From the NCBI GenBank assembly GCA_009829735.1, contig CM020618.1, forward strand, positions 9,887,119 to 9,951,118: a stretch of DNA of 64,000 nt, given 5' to 3'. A program made the position numbers and the translations under genes. The notes beneath the pieces are model-generated. The model did no database searches. It was not told the origin of the DNA and saw only the letters and a list, made by a program, of their open reading frames with translations. Source of the DNA: Pyropia yezoensis. Taxonomy: Eukaryota > Rhodophyta > Bangiophyceae > Bangiales > Bangiaceae. Shown one piece after another: positions 48,827 to 60,708 of this stretch. Every line of letters starts with the position of its first letter. The first letter of the stretch is position 1.

Positions 48827-49003
48827 TCAGGCCACCCCCCCACGCCCAGCCCAGGCCGGCCATCCAGGCCGGCCGTTCCCCCCCCCCCCCGCCCCCCCCA
48901 ACGGGCGCGCCGACGGCGGTTTCAGCGGCGGTACCAGCGGCGGTGGCGGCGGTGGCAGTGGCGGCGGTGGAGGCGGCGGCGGCGGAGGCGGCGGCGGCGG
49001 CGG

Positions 49004-49043
<40 letters not shown>

Positions 49044-49859
49044 CCGCCAACCCCCCGGTTGTGGATGCGCACGTAGTGCTTATCCAGGTGGGGCTTTTGA
49101 CAAAACCGCTGCCCACACACCTCACACACGTACGACCGGATGCCCCGGTGGATGGTCTTGATGTGCATGTTGAGGTGGCTGCGCTGCGCAAACAGGCTGT
49201 CACACTCGGCGCAGGCGTAGGGCTTTTCCTTGTTGTGCACCGCCCGCACGTGCTCCGCGACGGAGCGCTTCTCCCCAAACCGGGCGGGGCAGTGGTCGCA
49301 CCCAAAGTCCCGGCGGCGGCGGTGGACGAGCTTGACGTGCTTGTTGAGGTTGGAGCAGTCGGCAAACGGCTTGCCGCAGCCCCGCTCGGGGCACACAAAC
49401 GGCTTTTCCCGCCGGTGCACCCCGCGGACGTGGTTTTGGAGGCTGTTGTTTTGGGCAAACCGCTTGCCGCACACCACCGGCACCAGCCGGCCGCCGCCGC
49501 CGCCGCCGCCACCCTCCCCGCCCTCCCCGTCGCCATCCTCACCGCCGCCACCACCACCACCGCCGCTGCCCCCCCCCGCGGGGACCATCACAATGTACTC
49601 GCACACGTGCTCCCGGATGCGCAGGTGGACGGTGCGGACGTGCTTTTTCAGGTTGGAGCTCTGCCCAAACTCCCGGTCGCACTGGTCACAGCTAAACGGC
49701 CGCTTCTTGTCGTGCACCGTGTCAATGTGCGTCTTGAGGTGGGACTTGTACCCAAATGCCTGCACGCACCCGTCGACGGTGCAGCGGAAGGGCTTGCCGG
49801 CGGGCGCCGCGTCGCTGCTCGCCACGCCGGGGGGGGAGGTGCCGACGCCGGGGGGGACC

Positions 49860-49899
<40 letters not shown>

Positions 49900-50663
49900 T
49901 CGCCGCAGCAGCCGTGACGGAGGCAGCGGCGGCAGACGCGGCGGCGGCAGCCGCCACGGCAGTAGCGGCGGAGCCGTGGCCGCCGCCGCTGCCGCCGCCG
50001 CCGCCACCCCCATACACCGCACCCGCCGCCGGGCTTGACGCCCCGCCCCCCCCCCCCGCCGGCGCCACCACCGACGGCAGGCCACCCAGCGCCGGGAGCC
50101 CCGCCGGGCGGTACCCGCCGCGGCCGGCACCGCCGGCCAGCGCCCCCACCCCCCCCGTCCGGCCGGGGAGGCCCAGGTAGGCCGGGCCGTACGCATATGC
50201 CGGCGCCGCCGCCGGCGCCGCCGCCGAAGCCACGACAAGGGCGCCCGCCGGCGGCGCGTACATGCCGCCCCCCGCGCCGGCGCGGACGCCCACCGCGCCG
50301 GGGGCGGGGGGGAGGCCGCTGCCGCCGCCGGGGGAGGACAGGCGGGGGCCCCCGCCGGGGGCGCCACCGGCAGCGGCTGCCGCGGCGGCGGCGGCGGCGG
50401 CGGCGCCGCTGGCGCCGCCGCCGCGCGCGCTGCCGCCCCAGCGGGGGATGGCCGCCCACCCAGCGGGGGACGCCGCCTGCCCTTCCGTTTCTGTGTCGCT
50501 GCTCGCGCAGCGGCCGCCGCGGGGGCGGCCGCCGCCGCCACCGCCACCACCACCGCCACCGCTGGCGCCGCCGCCTACCCCCCCTCGGACGTTGGCCATG
50601 CCAGCACGGCCCTCGGTGCGGTCCTCCTCATCGTCGTCCATGTCGTCCATGTCGTCCATGTCA

Positions 50664-50694
<31 letters not shown>

Positions 50695-51181
50695 TGTCGG
50701 TGCGCGGGGTGGTGGCGGCGGCGACCGACGCCACCATCCCCACCCCGCGCCCTACGGCGGCGGCCGCCGCCAGGTCGTCCTCGTCCTCAGACTCCGTGCC
50801 GGCAAGCGACGCCGTCGACGGGGAGCCGCCGCGGCCGCGGAGACCCCCGCCGCCGCCGCCGCCGCCCCCGCGGTGCAGCGCGGGGGCGTGCGGGTAGTAG
50901 AGCCCGCCGGCCCGCCACGCGGACAGGCCGGAAAAGGCGCCGCCGCCGCCGCCGCCGCCGCTAGCGCCCCCCCCAGGGGCGTCGCCAATGGGCGACAGGG
51001 GCGTCAGCCCCCCCGCCGACGGCAGGACCCCCTGGGATTGGACCCGCGGCGGCGGTGGCAGCAGCAGCTCCCCGCCGCCACCCGCGTCGGCCTCCCCCTC
51101 CCCCCCTGACGCGCCCATCACCGTGTCCCAGTAGGTGCGCTTCAGCGGCGGCAGCGCCGCGGGCCACCGCCGCCGGTCGCG

Positions 51182-51220
<39 letters not shown>

Positions 51221-52172
51221 TCCACGGCCAACGTCGCCGCCCGTCCACGCCGCCGGCCGGCCACGCGGCGGCGGCAGCGGCGTCAGCGGCGTCAGCGGCG
51301 GCGGCGGCGGCGCCGACCGCGGGGGGCGCCCGGCGGCGGCGGCGGCGGCCCAGTCCCCCCCCCCCCGGGGGGTGGTGGCGGTCGGGGCCCAGTCGCTCCC
51401 CCCCGACGGGGGCCCCCCCGCGCCCCTCCCCGCGCTGCGCGGGGGGTAGTGCTGTCCCCCCGGCGGGGAGGGGAGGCCGCCGCCCCACGGGCCGCTCCAG
51501 GAGCACGGGCTGCTGGCGGTGGCGCCCCCCGCGGGGGACAGCAGCGGCAGCGGCAGCGGCAGCGGCAGCGGCAGCGGCAGCAGGTGGCCCCCGCCGCCGC
51601 CGCCGCCGCCGCCACCGCCGCCGCCGGCACTGCCGTGGAGGGTGGGGCCGACGCCAGCTGCCGCCGCCGCCGCCGCTGCTGCCGCCGCCGACCCCACCGA
51701 CGGGTATAGGTGGCCGCCGCCGCCGCTGCCGCCGCCGCCGCCCCCCCCGTACCGGCTGACCAGTGGGGGCAGCGGCGGCAGCGACAGCCGCGGCGGGCGC
51801 CACGACGCCGGGCGCCCCCCCCCGCCCCCACCACCCCCAATGCCACGGCCGCTACCACTTCCGACAATGCCGCCACCGCTGCCGCCGCCGCCACCGCCGC
51901 CGACGCTGCCATGGACGCCGCCGCTACCGCCGGCGTGGCCAAGCGTGGCGCCCACCCCCCCCCCGGGGCGGCCGTTGCCCGCCGCCCCCCCCCCGCGGGC
52001 CGTCGGGGAGCGGCCGGCGGGCGCCGCGCGGGCGGCCGCGTACGGCCGCCGCGGCATGGCCGCCACCGCCGGGGCGGTGGAGACGGCCGGCGGCGGCGGG
52101 GCGGTCATGGCCAGCGGCGGGGGGAGCGACGGCAGCCGCTGGGGGGGCGGCGGCGGCGGCCGTGGCGGCGGT

Positions 52173-52211
<39 letters not shown>

Positions 52212-52492
52212 CCGCGCCGGCCGGGGGGTGACCCGCCGCCGCCGCCGCTGCCGCTGGGCGGGCCGGCCATGCCCCGGCGGCCGGCCGCCGGCGCGGCGTC
52301 TGCGGGCCGCACCAGTGCGGGGGCGGCCGCCCGCCGTGCCGCCGCGGCGGGCCAGCTCCCCCCCCACCCGCCACCCGCCGGTGCCATGCGGGCGTCGCCG
52401 CCCCCGCCGCCGCCGCCGCCGCCGCCACCGCCGCTGCTGCTGCTGACGGCGCCGCCGCGGGTGGGGCCCCGACTCGCGGCGCTCGTACCGCG

Positions 52493-52534
<42 letters not shown>

Positions 52535-52615
52535 GCTGCCGCCTCCCTCCCCACGGCGGTCGGGGCCGTGCGGCCGTCGGGTGAGTCCCGCCGCGCCGCC
52601 GCCGGCGCCGTCCAT
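48827..52615 (-). CDS. Large C2H2 zinc-finger protein with one interrupted finger
   Basis: The frame is open to the stop at 48827. ATG at 52613-52615 is the start I prefer, because upstream the frame is only Pro-rich repeat, giving about 1,262 residues. The first about 950 residues are Gly/Ala/Pro low complexity with an acidic stretch (Asp run near 50640-50695) and many Ser/Pro patches, as in nuclear transcription factors. Near the C-terminus come seven C2H2 fingers: FRCTVDGCVQAFGYKSHLKT, FSCDQCDREFGQSSNLKKH, the split third finger, FVCPERGCGKPFADCSNLNK, FGCDHCPARFGEKRSVAEH, YACAECDSLFAQRSHLNMH and YVCEVCGQRFCQKPHLDKH. In finger 3 the two cysteines are 43 residues apart (VCEYIVMVPAGGG to VPVVCGKRF) because of a Gly/Asp/Glu insert. 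A Gly/Pro tail ends the protein. The homopolymer runs make the frame vulnerable to assembly errors. It probably binds DNA or RNA. Its target is unknown. Confidence 0.78.
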
Positions 52616-54078
52616 GCCCCGACGGGGTAAGCCCCCCTCCTCGGTGGTGGTAGGCTCCCGACGCGACGCGCGTGGCGCAGGGGTGGGCGTGGGGGGGAGG
52701 AGGAGGAGCGGAGACCGTCGTTGACGGGGGTGGGTCGGGGTGGAACGGAAGAGGGGGGGAGGGTGTGTCTGTCTCTGTGGCGCCGGGCGGAGGGTGGGGT
52801 GGCAAAAACCGCGAGGGGGGGGGGGAAAGGACGGGGACTGCCTCTGCAGCTGCCGTCCAGGGTTTTGGGGGGCGGTACCGACGGCGGGAGGGTGGGTAGG
52901 TGGTTGGGCGGGAGGGCGGGTGGGCGGGCGGCCGGGTGGGTGGGTGGGTACCCCCAGGGGGTAGGAGCGTCCTGCGCCGCCGCCGGACGCCAGGCCCGTG
53001 GCGCTTGACGTCGGCGGGCGGCCGAGGTCTGGTAACTGCCGGCGGCGCTCCCCCCCCCCCCGCACACGCGCCGCCGCTCGCGCGCGCGCGCTCCCACGTG
53101 GCGGACCCGACGCGATGCGGGAGGGCGGGACGGGCGGGTGGGCTGGTGGGTGGCCGAGGAGGAGCGGCGGCGGCCACACCCAGCGGGGGGGTAGCGCGGG
53201 CGGCCGTGACCACCCCGCCCCCGCCGCCGCTGCCGCCACCCCCGCCGCCACCCCCGCCGCGGGTGTGTGTCTGTGCGGCGGTGGCGGCGGTGGCGGCGGC
53301 GGCAGCGGCGGCGGCGGCGGCAGCGGCGGCGGCGGCAGCGGCGGCAGCGGCGGCAGCGGCAGCGGCGGTGGTGGCGGCGGCGGTGGCGGCAAGGTTGGCC
53401 GTCGGCCGCCCCCCCCCCCCCTGGCTGCCGTCCGCCGCCGGTCGGGGGGAAGGCGGAGGCCGGGGGGGTGGGGGGTGGCGGGGGTAGGGGGGTTGGGTGG
53501 TCAACAGAGGGAGTTGCGCGGCGGCGGCAGCGGAGGGGGGGGAGGAGGGGGGGGGGGGGGGGGGGTGGCGACCGCCAAAGGGAAGGCGTAAGGGGGGGGG
53601 GGGGGGGGGCGGGGGGGGGGGAGGGGGAGGAGGGGCGTGCCGCCTCCTCGCCTCGCCCCGCCTCGCCTCGCCTCGAACGCGGCGCGTCTGCCTGCCGCCG
53701 GCTGCTGCCTTCACGCCCTGGACGGCACAGTCGCTGACGGAGGGGGGGGGGGGGGGAGGTGGGGGTGGCAGTGGCCGCGCGTGGGGGGGGGCGGCCGGCC
53801 GGCCGGCCGGCCGGCCAGCGGGCGGGCAGGCGGGCGGGCGGGCGGGCGGGCGGGCGGGCGGGCGGGCGGGCGGCAGCGAGCCGGCGGCCGCCACGGGGGC
53901 GGCAGCCGCAGACGGGCGCCGACGACAAGGCCCGCCGGGGGGAGGGGAGTGTGGCGGGTGGCGGGTGGGGTGGGGGGGGCGGTGGGGGGGGGGGGGGGGG
54001 GGGGGGGGGGTGGTGAACGGCGGTGGGGTGACTGCCGGCCCTGTGGCTCCCCGCCGCCGCCGTCACCCCCGCCGCCCC

Positions 54079-54110
<32 letters not shown>

Positions 54111-55683
54111 AGCGGCAGCGGCGGCGGTGGCGGCGGCGGTGGCGGGGGTGACGACGGCAGCGGCAGCAGCAGCGGCGGCAGCGGCGGCAGGCGGCAACCG
54201 GGGGGTCGGCGCGTCGGCCGGTGGGGGCGGGAGCGGGCGGCGGCGGCACCACCGCTGCCGCCCCTACCAGCCGCCCCCACCAGCCGCGCCCCCACCGCCG
54301 CCCCCACCGCCGCCCGTGTGGCGGCGCACCCACCACCCCGCGTGGGGGGGGAACGTTGCGTCAGCGGCCGACGCGCCTCCGCCGGCCCCGCGGGGGCGTG
54401 CGTTGGGGGGGATGGGAGGAGGAGGCGGCGGCGGCGGCGGGAGGGGGGGGGGCGGGGAAGCAGCACGGAGCCTCCTTCCCCCCACCTTTCCCCCCCCCCA
54501 CCCCCACCCCCCTTCCCCCCTCACCCCCAAACTCCCTCTGCCACCACCGCCCTTTTTTCCTCCTCCTCCCCCCCCCGCTGCAGCCCCCTGCTTCTTTCCA
54601 ACCCCCCCCCCCCCCCCCCAGCCCGCCCTGCCGGTGTTTGGCCCCTGCCGACCGGCGACGGCACGGCGTCGGGGGGGCGGCCCCCACCCCCCCCCCCCCC
54701 CCCACCCCCACACCACTCCCCCCCCCCCCCCCCCACCCACCCCCTACCCCACCGCCACCACCACCACCACCCCCCCACCGCCACCACCACCACCACCACC
54801 CACCCCCGCCGCGCGTACCCCACGCCGCACCCCGCCCACCGGCTGGCGTGCGCGCCCCCGCTGCCGTTGCCGCCGGCCCGGGCGGCCGGCCGGCCGGGCG
54901 GGGAGGGGGGGGGGGGGGCGAGCCGGCGCGCGGCCGGCCCGCCGGCCCGCCGGCCGGCCCGCTGGCACCGTCACGGCGGGCGGGCGGGCGGGCGGGCAGG
55001 CGGGGGCGGCGGCCCGCCGGCGGGGGGGGCTCTCGGCCGGTCACGGGGCGCCAGTCGGCGCGGCTGCACCGTACCCCCCCCCTCCCCCCCCGCCCCCCCA
55101 ACCGCGAGCGGCCGAGGGGGCACGCCACGCCCCGCCCGCCCCGCGGCTGGCGGGGGGGTGTGTGTGCGTGCCGCCGCCACCGGCCTCTTGGGGGTGGGTC
55201 GTGGAGGGGGGGGGGGGGTGACGAGCGGCGCCACCGCCGCCCGCCCGCCCCCCCGCCCGTCCGCCCGCCCGCCTGCCCGCCGTGAGGGGCGCGTGGCGCC
55301 CGTCGTGGCCGTTGGCCCGCTGCCCTTTAGCCGCCGCCACCGGCGGGCGGGGATGGAGGGGGGGCCCGCCCGGCCAACCCCCGCCGCCGTCCCCCCCCCC
55401 CCCCCCCCCCCCCACCCGTAGCCCACATGGCTGCGCCAGCGTGGCGTGGCGTGTGCCACCACCGCCGCCGTTTGGGGGGAGGGAGGGGAGGAGGGGGGGG
55501 GGGGGGGGCGGAATTTTCCCGCCGCCCGTGAGTTGGGGGGGGGAACAGGGGGGGGGGGGGGGTGGGGTGTGTGGCCGCGTTTGGGGAAGGGGGGGTTGGG
55601 GGGGGGTGGGGGGGGGCGTGGCACGTGCGTGCCGCCCGAGTGTGCACGGGGGCGCTGGTGGAGTATAGGCCGGCGGTGGGAGA
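52616..55683. other. Extreme G/C low-complexity region up to the assembly gap
   Basis: About 3 kb built of G runs, C runs, GGC triplets and CACC repeats. Very long open frames exist on both strands simultaneously, which is what such repeats produce, and none shows a domain. I call no gene here, although it contains the upstream region of the zinc-finger gene. Confidence 0.5.
53792..53872 (+). repeat. (GGCC)n followed by (GGGC)n microsatellites
   Basis: Six GGCC units (about 53793-53816) are followed, after a short break, by more than ten CGGG/GGGC units up to 53872. Confidence 0.65.
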
Positions 55684-56183
55684 NNNNNNNNNNNNNNNNN
55701 NNNNNNNNNNNNNNNNNNNNNNNNNNNNNNNNNNNNNNNNNNNNNNNNNNNNNNNNNNNNNNNNNNNNNNNNNNNNNNNNNNNNNNNNNNNNNNNNNNNN
55801 NNNNNNNNNNNNNNNNNNNNNNNNNNNNNNNNNNNNNNNNNNNNNNNNNNNNNNNNNNNNNNNNNNNNNNNNNNNNNNNNNNNNNNNNNNNNNNNNNNNN
55901 NNNNNNNNNNNNNNNNNNNNNNNNNNNNNNNNNNNNNNNNNNNNNNNNNNNNNNNNNNNNNNNNNNNNNNNNNNNNNNNNNNNNNNNNNNNNNNNNNNNN
56001 NNNNNNNNNNNNNNNNNNNNNNNNNNNNNNNNNNNNNNNNNNNNNNNNNNNNNNNNNNNNNNNNNNNNNNNNNNNNNNNNNNNNNNNNNNNNNNNNNNNN
56101 NNNNNNNNNNNNNNNNNNNNNNNNNNNNNNNNNNNNNNNNNNNNNNNNNNNNNNNNNNNNNNNNNNNNNNNNNNNNNNNNNNN
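55684..56183. other. Assembly gap, exactly 500 N
   Basis: Bases 55684-56183 are all N. The round number suggests a placeholder rather than a measured size. G runs touch both sides, so sequencing probably failed in G-rich DNA. Confidence 0.95.
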
Positions 56184-58052
56184 GGGGGGGGGGGGGAGTC
56201 GATAGACACGTATATAGTGTGGGAGGGAGGGGCGGCGCCGTGGAGGAAGGAAGCGCCATTGTCAACGCTTTTCCGTCACGCGCCGCGCCCACCCCGTCGG
56301 CCAGTCCTCTGTGGCACATTGGAAACGGAATGAGGGCGGATGGCGGCTCTTGACTCGGTGCGTCTTGTTTCGTCCTTGACACGTGGTCATCCACACGCAC
56401 CTGTTGTTGCGTGTCCCCGCACGGTCCTGTCCCACGCGGCAAATACCGTCCGTACCTGCTGCTTCCACACCTTGGCACCGCCGCAGGAAGCGGCGCGACC
56501 TATGTACAGTACACTGGGCGGGCCTCACCCCCGCCTCGCCCGCCCGTTTTTGTGGTATCCAAAAAGGGGAACGGACGGAGCACACGCACGGCACGCACCT
56601 CGTCCCCAGCTGGCGGCGCTCATCCCCCGCGCGCCGTCCCCCCCCCCCACCGCAAACCCCACCCGCCAGTGCCGGGAGCTCCCGGCGCGGCCCGCCCCCC
56701 CGCGCGGGCGCCCGTCGGCCGTCGCCGCGGGCAGCGGACGCGGCGGCCGCGGCCACGGCCACAGCACAGGGGGGCACAGCGTGGGTGGCGATCGCGCGGC
56801 GGAGAAGGGCGGGTGGGCAGGAGGGGGGGGGGCGCCGTCAACTGCACGCGCCCCGGGGGGGGGGGGGGGGGAGAGGGGAGGGCAGCAGAGCCGCGCCGGC
56901 GCGGCGTGCCCTGCAGCAGTCCCCGGTGGGCGCGCGCGGGACGGGCAGGGGCGGCGGGTGTGCCGAAGAAAAAAAGAGAGGAGGAGCCAGGCGGTCCCCG
57001 GCGGCATGCGTTGCAGAGGGGAGGTGGCGGCCGGGGGGGGGGGGGGTGGGGGGGGGGGCGGAGTGTCTGGGAGCAGCAGCGCGAGGCGTTTCGCGGTCAC
57101 GCCGGACCGCTGTGGTCGCCACTGGGAGGAGGAGGGGGGGGGGGGGGGGGGCGGGGATTGGGCGCGGGACGCGGCTGCGGCGCCGGCCGACGCAGCCTCC
57201 TGTTCCCGCTCCCATCCCTCCTTGGCCCACCGCCACGCTGCGCACAAAGTGAGGAAAAAGGGGGGGGCGCCGATGCCGGTAGACGGGCATGGGCGCCCTC
57301 GTCCACCCCGCCTCACGCCGCCGGCGCGTCGGAAAGCGTGGCGTGCTTTGTTTTTTGGCCACCCGACCGTGCGCGTCAGCAGGGAATAAAAAACAAAAAA
57401 AACGAGAGACCCCGGCTGCACGAGGCTGCGTTCCGCCCATCGGTGGTGTCCAAGCCCTTGAAAGAACAGATGCCTCTCCACTCGTCACGCCCGCCCCCCC
57501 CCCCCCCAGACCGGGCGTGTTCCAACTGTGGCGACTATTTGGAACGTTGCGCCTTCCGTCCCAGTGATAGGTGCGGAGACAAGTCGCCGGGGACCCGCCG
57601 CGGCGGACGTCTGCGCGGCTTTCACGGGAGGGCCATCGACGGGCGCGATGACCATGCCATGGAATTGTCAATTGTAGCTCACACAAAGGGTGCGCCATCC
57701 CAATATGGGAACTTCTGTAAAATTTTCTCGGGCGGCAAACCGTTTGGGCCCCGCGTGCCTTCGCGCCACCACACCCGCCGCGCTGGTCAACCCCCTCTCT
57801 CACCCACCTGCGACCCTGCCCCCCATCTCCTGTCACTTGCTGTTCCGCTCGTCCCTCTCCCTGCCTTCCTTCCTCGCGCCATCGCTACCCACTACGCTAC
57901 GCTTGCCATTCCATTCTCCCGCCCCTTCCGCTCCACCCCGTCCCCCCCGTTTGCCCGGTAGCTCCCCCATTCACCCGTGCCTTTCGCCTCGGCGCCCTCC
58001 CTTCTCTTCGTAGGGTTGTCATTGATCCCCGTCAGTGCGGTCTGGGTTCACC
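56184..58052. other. Intergenic before FEN1
   Basis: G-rich for the first kilobase, then mixed. The last about 250 bp is C/T-rich up to the FEN1 start. A minus-strand frame beginning at ATG 56777 opens with an Ala/Arg-rich sequence like an organelle presequence (MPPCAVAVAAAAASAARG) and meets a GTGCGT donor-like site (56600-56605), but no following exon could be recognised. Confidence 0.35.
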
Positions 58053-59228
58053 ATGGGAATCAAGGGCTTGACCAAGCTGCTTGGCGACCACGCGCCCGGG
58101 GCCATCAAGGACGTGGAGCTCAAGTCCCTCTTTGGCCGTAAAGTCGCGATTGACGCGTCCATGTCCATCTACCAGTTTCTGGTAGCTGTACGGCAAGCGG
58201 GCGGTGACTCCCTCACCAACGATGCGGGCGACGTCACGTCCCACTTGTCGGGCCTCTTCCACCGTACGGTCCGGCTAATGGAGATGGGCATTAAGCCCGT
58301 GTACGTCTTTGACGGGGCCCCCCCCGAAATGAAGTCGGGGGAGCTCCAAAAGCGCACGGAGGCCAAGGCGGCCGCCAAGGCAGCTGCCGCCAAGGCGGTG
58401 GAGGAGGGCAATGCGGAGCTGGCGGAAAAGTACACGAGGCGGGTCAATTCGGTCACCCCCGCCATGACCGCCGACTGCAAGACGCTCCTTCGCGCCATGG
58501 GCGTTCCTGTTGTCGAGGCTCCTTGCGAGGCCGAGGCGCAGTGCGCGGCGATGGCCAAGGCGGGCCTCGTTTACGCCATGGCGTCGGAGGATATGGACTC
58601 GCTGACGTTTGGCACGCCTATCCTCATCCGGCAAATGTGGGCGGGCGCGCGGGCGGGAGCGGACAAGAAGGGCGTCAAGCCAATGACGTTCAACCTGGAG
58701 GCGGCGCTGTCTGGGCTGGACATGACCATGGACCAGTTTGTGGACGTCTGCATCCTCTGTGGTTGCGACTACACGGACTCGATCAAGGGCATTGGGCCGA
58801 CCAAGGCGCTGGCGCTAGTGCGTAAGTATGGGGACCTTTCCGCCGTGATCAACGCGCTCAAGGGGGAGGGCAAGTACAGCATCCCCGACCCGTTCCCCGT
58901 CGAGGAGGTGCGGGAGTTGTTTTTGTCGCCCAAGGTTGCGGACCCCGCTGGCCTCACCCTCAAGTGGGGGGAGGTGGACGAGGCGGGCCTCAAGGCGTTG
59001 CTGGTGGAGCAGAGCCAGTTCAAGGAAGAGACGGTGACGAGCGGCATTGCGCGTATCCGCAAGTCCATGAAGAACTCTACGCAGGGGCGGCTCGACTCGT
59101 TCTTCAAGCCTGTGCCAGGAGCAGCCGCCTCGTCCGGCGGAACAAAGAGGAAAGGGGGGCCCGGTGGCAAGGCGGCCTCGACGGCTGGCAAGGGTAAGGC
59201 CGCGGCACCAAAGAAGGCGAAGAAGTGA
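58053..59228 (+). CDS. FEN1: Flap endonuclease 1
   Basis: 391 residues, single exon. FEN1 removes 5' flaps during Okazaki-fragment maturation and long-patch base excision repair in the nucleus and organelles. The order of domains is complete: MGIKGLTKLLGDHAP, catalytic Asp34 in VAIDASMSIYQFL, VFDGAPPEMKSGELQKR, EAPCEAEAQCAAMAK (metal-binding Glu pair), ASEDMDSLTFG (Asp pair), CGCDYTDSIKGIGPTKAL (Asp and helix-hairpin-helix), and the PCNA-interacting box QGRLDSFF near the C-terminus, then a basic Lys/Gly/Ala tail. ATG 58053 (caccATGG) is fixed by the conserved MGIKGL, whose Gly2 enters the active site in the family. Confidence 0.98.
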   Translation: MGIKGLTKLLGDHAPGAIKDVELKSLFGRKVAIDASMSIYQFLVAVRQAGGDSLTNDAGDVTSHLSGLFHRTVRLMEMGIKPVYVFDGAPPEMKSGELQKRTEAKAAAKAAAAKAVEEGNAELAEKYTRRVNSVTPAMTADCKTLLRAMGVPVVEAPCEAEAQCAAMAKAGLVYAMASEDMDSLTFGTPILIRQMWAGARAGADKKGVKPMTFNLEAALSGLDMTMDQFVDVCILCGCDYTDSIKGIGPTKALALVRKYGDLSAVINALKGEGKYSIPDPFPVEEVRELFLSPKVADPAGLTLKWGEVDEAGLKALLVEQSQFKEETVTSGIARIRKSMKNSTQGRLDSFFKPVPGAAASSGGTKRKGGPGGKAASTAGKGKAAAPKKAKK

Positions 59229-60708
59229 CTGCCTCGTTGCGTGCTGCTGCGGAGCGTGGGGACGAGTGCTGCAGTGCCTTCTGTGGTGGCGTAGGCCGCC
59301 TGCATGGGGAGGGCATGTAGCGGTGGTGGGGCTCAGAGCAGCTACCTGTTGCGACGCTGCCCGGGAGCCGTCCAGTGCAGTGGGTCTCTTGACAGGGGTC
59401 GTGAAGCGTACCTTTTTTTTTGTCACATGATCCTTGCTTCCGTGCAGGCAGGTCCACCGGCCTTAACTCCGACCCCTGTCGATGTGCCCACCCTGTGGGC
59501 AATGAGGAACGGTGCGGGCAATCATGCCCACGTCTTACACATGTGTCTGCAGGCGTTCTGGACCTTTGTTGGGCAAGGAAAGAATGTAACATTTTTCTGC
59601 CCGACCGTTTTTTTCAGCGCCTCACGGCCGCACTACCCCCTCAGTACGACGTGACGAAAGAGCAATCCAGGTACGCGAGAGGGGCTCATTCGATAGCCCA
59701 CATCGTCCTCTTTCCAGCGCTACACGTCCAGTCCTCTGTTAATGAGTATGGAGCCTGCTAAGCTGTTTTCCGTTCACAGACCACTCTGCAACGATGACAA
59801 GCGGAAAAGAGGAAGGTGGGGATGTTTAATGTGAAACATCATTCAAAGCGTTCCTTGAAAGTCGTGGTTTCATTGATTGGCCCAGGGCGTTCCGCTCCGC
59901 GGTGTCCTTCGGCCGTCGGCCGTCACGCCGGGCCCCGCGCGGGACGGAAGGACTGCTTGGATGCCACGCATCGTCCAGGCGGTCCGCTGGCGGGCTGACA
60001 TGAAGAAAGCTGCACTCCACAGGTGGCGTTGATCATGCCAATGGAGGCCAGCGATTGGCCTTCATGTCTCGACCATTGAGAGTGGAGGGTGAACTGTGGG
60101 GGTACCCCCTCATGTGTGGGATACTGTGCCCTATGGATTGAGGCTGCTGTGGCCCGTCCTGTGGCGGTCTTCCCTCGTTGCCTTCTCCGTGCGACGCACC
60201 ACCCCGTGCGCGTGCCGTGACTGGTGTTTTTTTTTTTTGTCACGGGGCCTGCCGGGACCTCCGCTAGCTTGACGAGTCCGGTCGGCCGCAACAACCGCCG
60301 AAGAGGCAAGTGCTCGAGTGGCGGGACGACCGTTGACCTTCAGCAGCGCAAGCCTGCGTTGTACGCAGAGGCCTTGCCAGCGCAAGTGCAGGTCCTCTAG
60401 TGAGGTATCGTGCGCGCATTGGGGGGGTTTGTTGAGGTCGCCCACTGTAGGCGTCTTTTGTGGACTGGGACTCCTCGAGTTCCCCTCCCCGTTGTCCGCG
60501 CGGGCGCTCCCTTTCGGGCTGTCCCAAGGCTACAAAGGGGCTGGCTGTCCTGTGGCCGTCGCGGGTGCGGCGGCCGACGTGGTCCCCACGGGCATGTGCG
60601 TGCTCTACATAGTGGGCCGCGTGAACCCACGACGTCGTCAACATATCCCCGCAGTGGTGTCCGGATTCTGCGCGACGCATCGTGCCCTGCCGCTCTTGCA
60701 GTGTCGCC
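59229..60708. other. Intergenic between FEN1 and the aldehyde dehydrogenase
   Basis: 1.48 kb of mixed composition with short T runs (59411-59420 and 60228-60239). Several short open frames but no recognisable protein or RNA gene. Confidence 0.4.

Noticed and set aside
53792-53872. CRISPR-like or satellite array
   Set aside because: The units are simple 4-base microsatellites without spacers.
52105-55221. Very long open frames (more than 500 codons) on both strands with poly-Gly, poly-Pro and poly-Ala products
   Set aside because: They overlap each other on both strands and consist only of triplet and homopolymer repeats, with no domain or family pattern. Such GC-rich DNA lacks stop codons by composition.
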